NCBI GenBank assembly: GCA_001751085.1
Contig: MAXP01000355.1
Location: forward strand, 1-15,429
Direction: 5' to 3'
From: Desulfobacterales bacterium C00003060
Lineage (GTDB): Bacteria > Desulfobacterota > Desulfobacteria > Desulfobacterales > C00003060
Length of the DNA: 15,429 nucleotides
The position numbers were made by a program, and so were the translations under genes. This document shows positions 1-7,014 of the stretch, one piece after another. The notes beneath the pieces were generated by a model. That model was not told the origin of the DNA. It ran no database searches and was given only the letters and a program-made list of their open reading frames with translations. Position 1 is the stretch's first letter, and every line of letters starts with the position of its first letter.

Positions 1-841
1 ACATGCCGCCCGGTTTCGGCAATGCCTCAAAGACCGTTATGTTATTCGCATATCCGAGCAGGGCCAGGTGATAGGCACAGGTTAGCCCGCTGGGACCACC
101 GCCGATAATGGCGATTTTTTCAGGGTATGTGTCTTCCGGGACTTGAATCTTGGGCTCAGTGTTGCTGTTGACCTCAACGTCTGCCACATACCGCTTAAGG
201 AAACAGATACTGATCGGTTCATCCAGGTACTGCCGGTTGCACTCGCCCTCGCACGGATGGGGACAAACCCTGCCGATGCTGAGCGGAAAGGGAAGTTTTT
301 CTCGGATGGTGGCCAGAGATTCTGCATAGTTTCCATCCGCAATCTGGCCAACATAGGTCCGGATATCCAAATTCATGGGACAGGTCCGCTGGCAGACAGG
401 CATGTCTTCCTTGTAAACATTGTAACCGCCCCATGCGGAATTAAAAAAGTCCACTGCAGTGCGCCATTCCAGGCCCTCATTATAGTCATCGTTCATGTGG
501 ATCGGACACACCCTGATCGCGTTTATCAGATTATCATCCTTTTCAGTGTGAACGCGCGGTGTCAGGCAATGGATCTTTACCTTGTACTGGCCGTTTTCAC
601 CCACCAGCGCTCGCACATCTGCGTTGGTGAGCACCTCAACCTTGTCATTATCCTTAATGGCTGCCAGATCAGGCGATATTAAGGCATCGGCGTCTGCGAT
701 GATCCTGTCTTGAGGAACCCGTTCTCCGCCAATTCCAGGGAAATGCTCTGCCAGGTAAACCTTGTTTCCAGCAGCAGCCTCTGACAATGCCGCCTTGATT
801 CCAGCAGCTCCTGCACCCAAAACTAAAACTTTTTCAGCCAC
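1..841 (-). CDS. HdrA-like/GltD-like FAD-dependent oxidoreductase fusion (partial, C-terminus off the left edge)
   Basis: 280 residues are visible and there is no stop before the window edge. Residues about 1-110 form an HdrA-like FAD domain with a dinucleotide fold (VLVLGAGAAG at 6-15, IGG at 37-39). Where HdrA proteins have a CxxCxxCxxxCP ferredoxin motif, only VCPIH (111-115) remains, so that cluster looks lost. Residues about 148-215 match the Cys-rich N-terminal domain of GltD/NfnB-type subunits (C150xxxC154P, GRVCPHPCEGEC at 190-201). A second FAD fold begins at 243 (IAIIGGGPSG). GltD/NfnB proteins pass electrons between NAD(P)H, FAD and Fe-S clusters. The GTG start at 841 has an ideal Shine-Dalgarno (GGAGGTGA) 6-8 nt upstream. 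An in-frame GTG at 850 overlaps the mvhD stop as GTGA and is the alternative. The gene is third in the hdrA-mvhD operon, which suggests it is the NAD(P)H-facing subunit of that complex (inference). Confidence 0.85.
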   Translation of the reverse strand, partial: MAEKVLVLGAGAAGIKAALSEAAAGNKVYLAEHFPGIGGERVPQDRIIADADALISPDLAAIKDNDKVEVLTNADVRALVGENGQYKVKIHCLTPRVHTEKDDNLINAIRVCPIHMNDDYNEGLEWRTAVDFFNSAWGGYNVYKEDMPVCQRTCPMNLDIRTYVGQIADGNYAESLATIREKLPFPLSIGRVCPHPCEGECNRQYLDEPISICFLKRYVADVEVNSNTEPKIQVPEDTYPEKIAIIGGGPSGLTCAYHLALLGYANNITVFEALPKPGGM

Positions 842-846
842 CCCTT

Positions 847-1635
847 TCACCTCCCCTCTTCAGGTTTGAATTTGTAAATGGGGGACGTACCCTCCACGCC
901 ATCCATTTCCACAAAACCCCTGCGCTTTAACGCCAGGACATATTTCAATGTCTCCGGTGCCGGGATCTCGAGATCCTTGGCAAGGTCCTTTACAGCAGCA
1001 GGCTTTTTCTCAAGGGCGGTCAGGATGGAATGGGTAGCCATTTCATCTATAATGATCCCGCTCAAGGTCCGGTTGATCTCATGCTCCGTAAAAACCTCTC
1101 CGTATTTATTGCCCTTGTCCTTCTCGATAAATACAGGTTTTTTGCCTACGACCCAGCGGAGCTTCGGCCCTGCCAGGGCCTTGTAGGCTATCTCAAGCTG
1201 TTCCTTGAGCTTGGGCATTCCGACCTTATCCCCTGTACCCAGGGGCCCGAGCTCTTTGATCTGGCCCACAAACTCTGTGTTGTGCTGGGCAAATCTTGCG
1301 CCCTCTGCAGACGACAGGTTGCGGAATTGGAGCCTTATGGGGTTGAGCCCAGCATAGGCAAGCATCTCCCCTGCCATGTCAAGCTTCTGCTTGGCCATGA
1401 AGTTGCCCGTGATATAGTGACAATCGCCAAAGTAACAGCCAATGACCAACACACCATCGGCGCCGTTCACAAAGGCATCAGCCACCAGGGCTGGATCTAC
1501 CCTGCCTGTACACATTAACCGAACCACCCTGATATCGGGTGGATATTGCATCCTGGACACGCCAGCGAGGTCAGCTGCAGAGTAGCCTCACCACGTGCAG
1601 CAGAGTGTGAGAATCTTTGGATGGAAATCTGCCAT
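847..1635 (-). CDS. mvhD: MvhD-type hydrogenase/heterodisulfide reductase delta subunit, selenocysteine-containing
   Basis: 262 residues if the UGA at codon 16 is read as selenocysteine. MvhD is a small [2Fe-2S] protein that delivers electrons to HdrA in flavin-based bifurcating complexes. The usual CxxC near the N-terminus appears here as C13-T-W-U16, followed by the conserved GYSAADLAGVSRMQYPP. The other family cysteines are present: C42 (MCTGRVDP), C67 and C72 (GCYFGDCHY). ATG at 1635 has a strong AGGAGGTG Shine-Dalgarno and lies 12 nt after the hdrA stop. Starting at the internal GTG (1560) instead would remove the CxxU motif and leave no good ribosome site. Family members of about 140 residues lack the extra C-terminal ~120 residues seen here; about 190-262 resembles a winged-helix fold (SILTALEKKPAAVKDLAKDL and on). 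The stop overlaps a possible upstream start of the next gene. Sec at this position is known in some methanogen and deltaproteobacterial homologues. Confidence 0.9.
1553..1590 (-). promoter_or_regulatory. Candidate bacterial SECIS downstream of the mvhD UGA
   Basis: On the mRNA, 22 nt after the UGA, CUGG (1565-1562) can pair with CCAG (1556-1553) around the loop CGUGU. Bacterial SECIS elements are small hairpins inside the coding region whose apical loop lies roughly 16-37 nt after the UGA and has a G among its first two bases. Distance and loop fit, but a 4-bp stem is short, and other pairings (CUGAC with GUCCAG, one bulge) are possible. The presence of some SECIS is implied by the Sec call; this exact fold is uncertain. 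Confidence 0.35.
1588..1590 (-). other. In-frame UGA decoded as selenocysteine (Sec16 of MvhD)
   Basis: Reading from ATG 1635, codon 16 is TGA and the same frame continues without interruption for 246 more codons of clear MvhD sequence. The residue falls on the second cysteine of the family's CNWC-like motif. No insertion or deletion is needed to join the two parts, which argues against a frameshift. The selenocysteine machinery (selA, selB, selC) is not in this window. Confidence 0.88.
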
Positions 1636-1647
1636 GGGTACACCTCC

Positions 1648-4600
1648 TTATCTATTCAAAAAAGCATGCATTTGCGCTTCTATCTGAGTATCGTTAAAGG
1701 CATTAATGCTGATCGCATGTCGATAGCACGTGGCCGCACAGATCCCGCACCCCTTGCAGGATGCAGAGATCAGTTTTGCCTTTCGGCCATCCGGAGTCTC
1801 TTCTATATCGATCGCGCCGTACGGGCAAAGGGCCACGCACAGCCCGCATCCCCTGCAGGCCTCTTTGTCTACAAAGGCCGCTACAATCGGCTCAATAATG
1901 ACCTTGTCCTTGGACAATACGGTGACGGCACGAGACGCCGCAGCCTGGGCCTGGGCGATACACTCGTCAAGCGGTTTGGGGTAATGGGCCAGGCCGCACA
2001 TGAACATCCCATCCGTGGAGAATTCCACGGGCCGCAGTTTCATGTGGGCTTCAAGGAAGAACTTCTCCTGGTTCAGGGTGACCTTTAGCATATTGGCCAG
2101 TTCTTCGGTCCCCTTTGGCGCAATCGCCGTATAAAGCGTGATGAAATCAGGCGACACGACAATAGGCCGACCCAATAGAGGGTCCGTGACCGTTACCTGG
2201 AGCTTGCCGCCAACCTCTTCTACCTTGGGTTTGCTATCCAGGTCATAGCGGATAAAGATGATACCTATGGATCTGGCCTTTCTATACAGATCTTCCAGCC
2301 GGCCATAGGTCCTGATATCCCGGTAAAGCATATATACATCCAGATCGGGATTCAGTTCTTTGAGATCAATAGCGCTCTGAATCGCGTGGGCACAGCAGAT
2401 CTTGCTGCAATAAGGCATGTCCGGCTCCCTGGAGCCGACGCAGTGGATAGCCACAGCGCAGTTGGCCTTCTTGATGGAATCCGGATCTTCCTCGATCTTT
2501 TTGTCCAGGTCAAACCACTTCATGACATTGGGGTTTTCGCCATACAGATATTCCTTGACCTTGGTGGAATCAGCCCCAACGGCTACGATGACCGTGCCGT
2601 GGTCAAACGAGGCCCCTGTGGTCAAGTCAGTGTGGAAGTTGCCGACAAATCCACTGACATCTTTCAGCTCAGCCCCTAAGTGGACCTCGATGTTTTCGTG
2701 GTCGTTGGCTCGTTTAACGAGATTATCGAGGAAAGGCTTGACCGGGTCACCTTGAAAGGTCTTTCGCATCTTCCGGGCATGTCCCCCAAGGACATCCTTT
2801 TTTTCTACCAAATAGACCTTGAAACCCTGGTCGGCAATGTTCAGGGCTGCCGTCATACCGGCCGGCCCGCCTCCTAATACCATGGCCGATTTAGTGCAAG
2901 GCACTTCTATCGGCTCAAGGGCCACACGCAAGTTGGCCTTGGCCACACCCATGGCCACGAGATCCTTGGCCTTTTCAGTGGCTGCATCATGGTCCGCGCT
3001 GTGAACCCAGGAATCCTGATCACGGATGTTGGCCATCTCAAAAAGATGCTTGTTGATACCGGCATTTGACATGGTTTCTTGAAAGAGGGGCTCATGGGTA
3101 CGAGGGGAGCAGGCTGCCACCACAACCCGGTTGAGATTGTGCTCCCTGATCATTTCCGCCAATTGATCTTGGGCGTCCTGAGAACAGCTAAAGAGGTTTT
3201 CCTGCACGTAGGTTACATTCGGAAGGGTCTTTGCGTATTCGGCCACTGCGTGTACATCCACTACAGCCCCGATATTGATGCCGCAATTACACACAAAGAC
3301 GCCCATGCGCGTTTCTTCTCCTGAAACATCCCGCTCAGGCGGAAATTCCTTGATTTTTTCCAACTGCCCGCGGGCCGATGCCAGGTCTGCGGCTGCGGCT
3401 GCGGCTGCAGCACTTGCTTCCATGACCGAATATGGGATATCTTTCGGACCCTGGAAACAACCCGCTACATAGACACCCGGCTTTGAAGTGGCAACAGGCG
3501 TAAAATCGCTTGTTTTGGCAAAGTTGTACTTATCCAGCTCAATGCCCATCTTGTTTCCCAGGTCGATGGCGGTTGTCGACGGCTCAAGGCCCTGGGAAAG
3601 GACAATCATGTCAAAATCCTCATTATGGATATTGCCTTGGTCGTCCACGTAACGAACATTGAGACTTTTGTCCTCATTTTCTATGACAGTGTGAGGCCGG
3701 CAGCGGATAAAGCGCATGCCCATATCGTCTTTGGCGCGATTGTAATATTTCTCAAAATCCTTGCCATAGGTCCGCATATCCATAAAAAAGATGGATGCCT
3801 CCAACGGGTCATGGGCATGCTCTATAGCAATCATGGCCTCTTTGATCGCATACATGCAACAGACCGAAGAACAATAGGCATTATCGCAGCGGTTGATATC
3901 TCTTGAGCCAACGCACTGGAACCAGGCAATCGATTTGGGCTGTTCCTTGTCCGAGGGGCGAACCAGGTGACCATCCGTGGGGCCTGTGGCGGCGAGTATT
4001 CGCTCGAAGTCCATGCTGGTCACCACGTTCTTAAAGCCGGCATAGCTGTAAACGGCATCAAACTTTGACGGATCAAAGGCCTGAAAGCCCGGTGCCAGGA
4101 TGACAGAACCGACATTGAGATCAAGGATCGTTTCCTTCTGCTCGAAATCAATGGCGTCGTTTTCACAAAATTTCGCACAGGCATTACATTTGCCCTTCTT
4201 GCCTGAATCTATCGCCTTGAAGTATATGCAGGCCTTTCTGTCAATGGTGTACTTCAGGGGCACGGTCTGGGCAAAGGGGACATAAATCGCCTTGCGTTTG
4301 TCCATGCCCAGGTTAAACTCGTTCTTCACCTTCTTGGGGCACTTCTGAGCGCAAATACCGCAACCCACGCACTTGTCTTCATCGACATACCGTGGATGCT
4401 TGATGACTTTAACCTGGAAGTTGCCTTGCTCACCGCTTATGCTGTCTACGTCAGCCAGAGTGATGAGGTTGATGTTGGTATGCCGGCCGACCTCGACCAG
4501 CTTGGGGGAGATAATTCACATAGCGCATTCATTGGTAGGAAAGGTCTTGTCCAGTTGGGCCATAATTCCGCCGATTCCTGGGGACCTTTCTACCAGGTGG

Positions 4601-4698
4601 ACATAAAACCCTGAGTCGGCTAGATCAAGGGCGGACTGCATCCCGACAATGCCGCCTCCTGCAATCAACACCGATCCGACTACGTCTTTACCTGCCAT
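1648..4698 (-). CDS. hdrA: HdrA-type flavin/iron-sulfur subunit, long form, selenocysteine-containing
   Basis: 1016 residues if the UGA at codon 61 is read as Sec. HdrA carries the bifurcating FAD and several [4Fe-4S] clusters of heterodisulfide-reductase-like complexes. Domains in order: first FAD fold ([14 protein letters not shown] from 11; GIGG 41-44) with C58-A-M-U61 in place of the usual CxxC; ferredoxin pair C110/113/116/120 and C157/171/174/178; HdrA-type Cys domain about 465-600 (VCNCG with C470 and C472, SCS C505, [10 protein letters not shown]530); second FAD fold near 609 ([13 protein letters not shown]); C-terminal ferredoxin pair C948/951/954/958 and C981/984/987/991. The second FAD half lacks the CxxC/CxxU and its inserted ferredoxin, so the protein resembles two fused HdrA-like units of which one kept each feature. 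AGGAGG precedes the ATG at 4698. Read without Sec, the gene falls into 4698-4516 and 4368-1648 pieces in one frame. First gene of the leftward operon with mvhD. Confidence 0.92.
4482..4518 (-). promoter_or_regulatory. Candidate bacterial SECIS downstream of the hdrA UGA
   Basis: Fourteen nt after the UGA, GCUGGUC (4501-4495) pairs with GGCCGGC (4488-4482): seven pairs including two G-U, closing a 6-nt loop GAGGUC (4494-4489). The loop begins 21 nt after the UGA, inside the range known for bacterial SECIS, and contains the GGU that is also seen in the E. coli fdhF SECIS loop. The same bases encode the conserved KLVEVGR stretch, so protein constraint contributes to the sequence. Confidence 0.68.
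4516..4518 (-). other. In-frame UGA decoded as selenocysteine (Sec61 of HdrA)
   Basis: From ATG 4698 the sequence around this codon reads [26 protein letters not shown]. HdrA relatives have Cys here (a DCxxCI-SPKxVEVGRH type motif). The frame stays open through 49 further codons to the point where an ORF caller would restart at GTG 4368, and then to the stop at 1648. The restart would cut the first ferredoxin motif just after its first Cys (C110), so a true stop here is unlikely. Confidence 0.92.
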
Positions 4699-4879
4699 AT
4701 CGAACCTCCTGTTGCTCCAATGCTGGGCATTGGGTTGTCATAAAATAGTGTTAAACAGCAAACCTCTATGTCTTGAGCACGAGTAATAGAATTGACAAGC
4801 AGAATTTTGGCTCTTTATTGGTTGAGAAATCCTGTTACCCGGGTGCAAAAGCGTATGAAGTAGACGAAAAGAGACTCAT

Positions 4880-4908
4880 TCTTTACCCTTTCCAGTGAAA
4901 TTTGTCAA
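4880..4908 (-). promoter_or_regulatory. Candidate sigma-70-type promoter for the hdrA operon
   Basis: On the minus strand a perfect TTGACA (4908-4903) is followed after exactly 17 nt by TAAAGA (4885-4880), a weak -10 box. Transcription would begin near 4873, giving a leader of about 175 nt before the hdrA ATG. Position, orientation and spacing fit; the -10 is poor, so this is only a candidate. Confidence 0.35.
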
Positions 4909-5120
4909 GTGGTTTTTGCGGCTCTGTTAGTGGAAGGAAATGCTTGATTGAGAGATGATTTTCCAAATCGGAGAGCTTCAGAAACGAAACGCTTTGTGGG
5001 CTTTTTTTGGTGCATACTGAAACCCATAGATAATCCAGCATTTGCAGGCACAACAAGAACGAGGTGTTACTTCTTCCATTACTAATTAGCAAGGGGCAGT
5101 TAGCAAGGAGATTGGTATGT

Positions 5121-5161
5121 TATGACAATTTTCTTCTTGACAATATGCGGCTGTTGTCATA
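5121..5161. repeat. Operator-like inverted repeat TATGACAA / TTGTCATA
   Basis: TATGACAA (5121-5128) and its exact reverse complement TTGTCATA (5154-5161) are separated by 25 nt, so equivalent points are 33 bp apart, about three helical turns. A further direct TGACAAT copy at 5138-5144 overlaps the -35 box, while the right arm overlaps the -10 box. The arrangement would suit a repressor or redox regulator controlling the rnf operon. The arms do not match the usual Rex (TTGTGA) or FNR (TTGAT) half-sites. Confidence 0.4.
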
Positions 5162-5165
5162 TAGG
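5137..5165 (+). promoter_or_regulatory. Candidate sigma-70-type promoter for the rnf operon
   Basis: A perfect TTGACA (5137-5142) is followed after 17 nt by TATAGG (5160-5165), which keeps the first four bases of the -10 consensus. A start near 5172 would give a leader of about 168 nt before the cytochrome ATG. Both boxes sit within the TGACAA inverted-repeat cluster. Confidence 0.45.
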
Positions 5166-5339
5166 GTTGGCATCTTTTTACTGATTCTGCACGCCGAGGA
5201 ATAAGAACAACTTAATGGAGCCAACTACACAGTCGTTAATATTCGTTCAGGCCGTATCCTCCTCCCATTCGCCCGTCCTATGGAAATCCCGCCTTTCACT
5301 TTCAATAATCCATGTTCAGAGAAAGGAACGTGAGAAAAA

Positions 5340-5705
5340 ATGACTTCAAAGAACGGACAAGGTTTGGCATTTGCCCTTGCAGCATGTCTGCTCGTCGTAG
5401 GCGTTGTGTGCTACGCGGCTTTTCCACAAAAAGCCCCTGAAGAGCCTGTAAGGCTCATGTTTAAAAGCACTGCAGGAAAGATACTGTTTGATCATATGAC
5501 ACACACTGCTGCTGAGGGGTATGGTATCGGCTGTGATGATTGCCATCACGAAGAACAGGAAGGATCCATGTCGTGCAGCGGTGAGGATTGCCACGGCCCG
5601 GACACCGAACCCAAAAGGGGAGATGCCTTGCACTCCAATTGCAAGGGCTGCCACGAGGACAGCGGGGCAGGGCCGGTTGAGTGTGGTGCGTGTCACGTTA
5701 TGTAG
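5340..5705 (+). CDS. Small tetraheme cytochrome c, class III (c3-like), Rnf-associated
   Basis: 121 residues. An N-terminal hydrophobic segment (about 9-27, ending near CYA-A) is a signal peptide or membrane anchor, placing the protein in the periplasm. Four heme sites are visible: C65xxC68H69, C79xxxxC84H85 (the CX4CH spacing typical of c3), C101xxC104H105 and C115xxC118H119. Four further histidines (H52, H55, H70, H98) suffice for bis-His ligation of all hemes. It is the first gene of the rnf operon, 43 nt before rnfC. Multiheme cytochromes are known beside rnf in sulfate reducers and in Methanosarcina, where they exchange electrons with the Rnf complex outside the membrane. The ribosome site is weak (AAGGA about 13 nt before ATG). 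Heme 4 uses CX2CH rather than the CX4CH of classical type I c3, so it is a divergent member. Confidence 0.88.
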   Translation: MTSKNGQGLAFALAACLLVVGVVCYAAFPQKAPEEPVRLMFKSTAGKILFDHMTHTAAEGYGIGCDDCHHEEQEGSMSCSGEDCHGPDTEPKRGDALHSNCKGCHEDSGAGPVECGACHVM

Positions 5706-5748
5706 GAAGCTGGTATTAGGATTCCAAACAAAATAAAGGGTTGAGCTT

Positions 5749-7014
5749 ATGATAAAGAGATCGTTCTTAGGTTTGGTGAAGCCGGCACTCCAGTACAACT
5801 TGGTTCCTGATTCGGTACAGGAGATTCCCGTGCCGAGAAAGGTAGTCCTGTTGTTGAAAGCGTCGGCAAACGGTGGCCCTCACGGCACACTCAAGGTCGG
5901 TGACTCTGTCAAGACCGGCCAGAGGCTCTGTGCAAGTCCGGACAGTACCGAATACGTCATCTCTTCCGTAACCGGTACCATATCGGCTATCGCACCATAT
6001 GTGGGGACCTTGGCGGAGAAGTACACTGCTATTACTATCGATGCCGGTGGCCAGGATGAATGGGATGATGAATTTGACAAGACTCCCAGCCTTGATACAG
6101 CCCTGAAATTTTTTCAGTTCGCCCCTGGAAATCCATGTTTCAAGCCTTTCGCTGATCCGGAAAAGACCATAAAGACCATCGTTATCAATGGACTGGATGA
6201 GGACTTGCTCCTTACCGCCAATCAACAGGCTGTCCAGAATGAGGCTGCAAAAATCAAGGATGGTATTGGAGTCCTCAAGAAGATAACAGGTGTGGACCGC
6301 ATCTTCATCGCAGTACCTGAAACACTGGTTCAGCAAGCCAGTACCACAGGCGCGGAAGTAAAGACGGTCAATGCCGTATACCCTAACAGCCTTCCTCACA
6401 TGATTATGAAAGATGTGTTTGGGCAGGTGGTCCCAGCCGGTGATACTTTAGACGACGCTGGAGTTTCATTTATCAAAGCAGAAAGCGTAGCAATGTTGGG
6501 GACGGCATTTAAGACAGGGCACCTGCCTGTGACCAAGGTTCTAACAGTCGCAGGGAAAAACGGAAGCACTATGAATGTGAAGGCAAGAATAGGGACCCCC
6601 ATTAAGGACGTACTTCGAGCCTGTAATGTCTCAGTGAATGACCGGGATCGTCTCGTGCTGGGGGGGCCAATGAGAGGTGTGGCCACCTATTCCGAAGACC
6701 TGCCATTGGAGCCCGGCACAGACGGGATTGTTGTTCAGGATGAGGCCGATAGCGCCCAGGTGACGGATTACCCGTGCATCAACTGCGGGGAATGTATCAG
6801 GATCTGTCCGGTGAAGGTCCCGGTGAACATGCTCGTCAGGTTCCTTGAGGCTCGCCTTTATGAAGACGCTGCGGCTATGTACGATCTGCATTGCTGTATT
6901 GAATGCGGGTTGTGTTCTTATGTGTGCGTGTCCAGAATCCCGATCTTTCAATATATCAAGTTGGGAAAATATGAACTTAGCCTGATTGAAACTGCGGAGG
7001 CAGCCAATGAGTAG
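5749..7014 (+). CDS. rnfC: Electron transport complex subunit RnfC (divergent)
   Basis: 421 residues. RnfC is the peripheral Fe-S/flavin subunit normally credited with NADH binding in the ferredoxin:NAD+ complex. The N-terminal biotinyl/barrel-like domain with GPHGTLKVGDSVKTGQ (43-58) and the C-terminal pair of [4Fe-4S] sites (C343/346/349/353 and C383/386/389/393) are clear. The middle domain, however, lacks the usual GLGGAxFPT loop: FQFAPGNPCFKPFAD stands there at about 122-136. It also lacks the NGAECEP motif, replaced by NGLDEDLLL at 147-155. Flavin/NADH use is therefore doubtful, in interesting contrast to the GltD module carried by RnfB. Possible ribosome site AAAGGG; the stop overlaps the rnfD start (ATGAGTAG). 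Confidence 0.93.
   Translation: MIKRSFLGLVKPALQYNLVPDSVQEIPVPRKVVLLLKASANGGPHGTLKVGDSVKTGQRLCASPDSTEYVISSVTGTISAIAPYVGTLAEKYTAITIDAGGQDEWDDEFDKTPSLDTALKFFQFAPGNPCFKPFADPEKTIKTIVINGLDEDLLLTANQQAVQNEAAKIKDGIGVLKKITGVDRIFIAVPETLVQQASTTGAEVKTVNAVYPNSLPHMIMKDVFGQVVPAGDTLDDAGVSFIKAESVAMLGTAFKTGHLPVTKVLTVAGKNGSTMNVKARIGTPIKDVLRACNVSVNDRDRLVLGGPMRGVATYSEDLPLEPGTDGIVVQDEADSAQVTDYPCINCGECIRICPVKVPVNMLVRFLEARLYEDAAAMYDLHCCIECGLCSYVCVSRIPIFQYIKLGKYELSLIETAEAANE

Larger units (their letters stand above)
4699..5339. other. Divergent intergenic region between the hdrA and rnf operons (641 nt)
   Basis: The region is AT-richer than the flanking genes and separates two divergent operons. It holds one sigma-70-like promoter candidate per direction, an 8-bp inverted repeat over the rightward one, and long leaders on both sides (about 170 nt each). 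A 69-codon reading frame on the minus strand (5092-4883) has no recognisable motif, codon character or ribosome site and is not called. I see no tRNA, mobile element or known riboswitch here. Confidence 0.7.

Noticed and set aside
143..682. 180-codon plus-strand reading frame
   Set aside because: It lies opposite the clear GltD-like coding sequence on the minus strand and shows no motif of its own.
1546..2088. Plus-strand reading frame across the mvhD/hdrA junction
   Set aside because: Antisense to two well-supported genes; apparent length comes from codon bias on the other strand.
3397..3420. GGCTGC tandem repeat on the plus strand
   Set aside because: It is the complement of a poly-alanine stretch in HdrA next to a conserved EASAAA region, so ordinary coding sequence explains it.
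4369..4515. A frameshift or true stop separating two HdrA pieces (pseudogene explanation)
   Set aside because: Both pieces are in the same frame, the 49 codons between them encode conserved HdrA sequence, and the only interruption is UGA at a Cys position.
4883..5092. 69-codon minus-strand reading frame in the divergent intergenic region
   Set aside because: No ribosome site, no domain-like pattern, and it overlaps the candidate hdrA promoter.
5120..5165. Rex or FNR operator at the rnf promoter
   Set aside because: The arms read TATGACAA/TTGTCATA and are 25 nt apart, unlike the compact Rex (TTGTGA...TCACAA) or FNR (TTGAT...ATCAA) sites.
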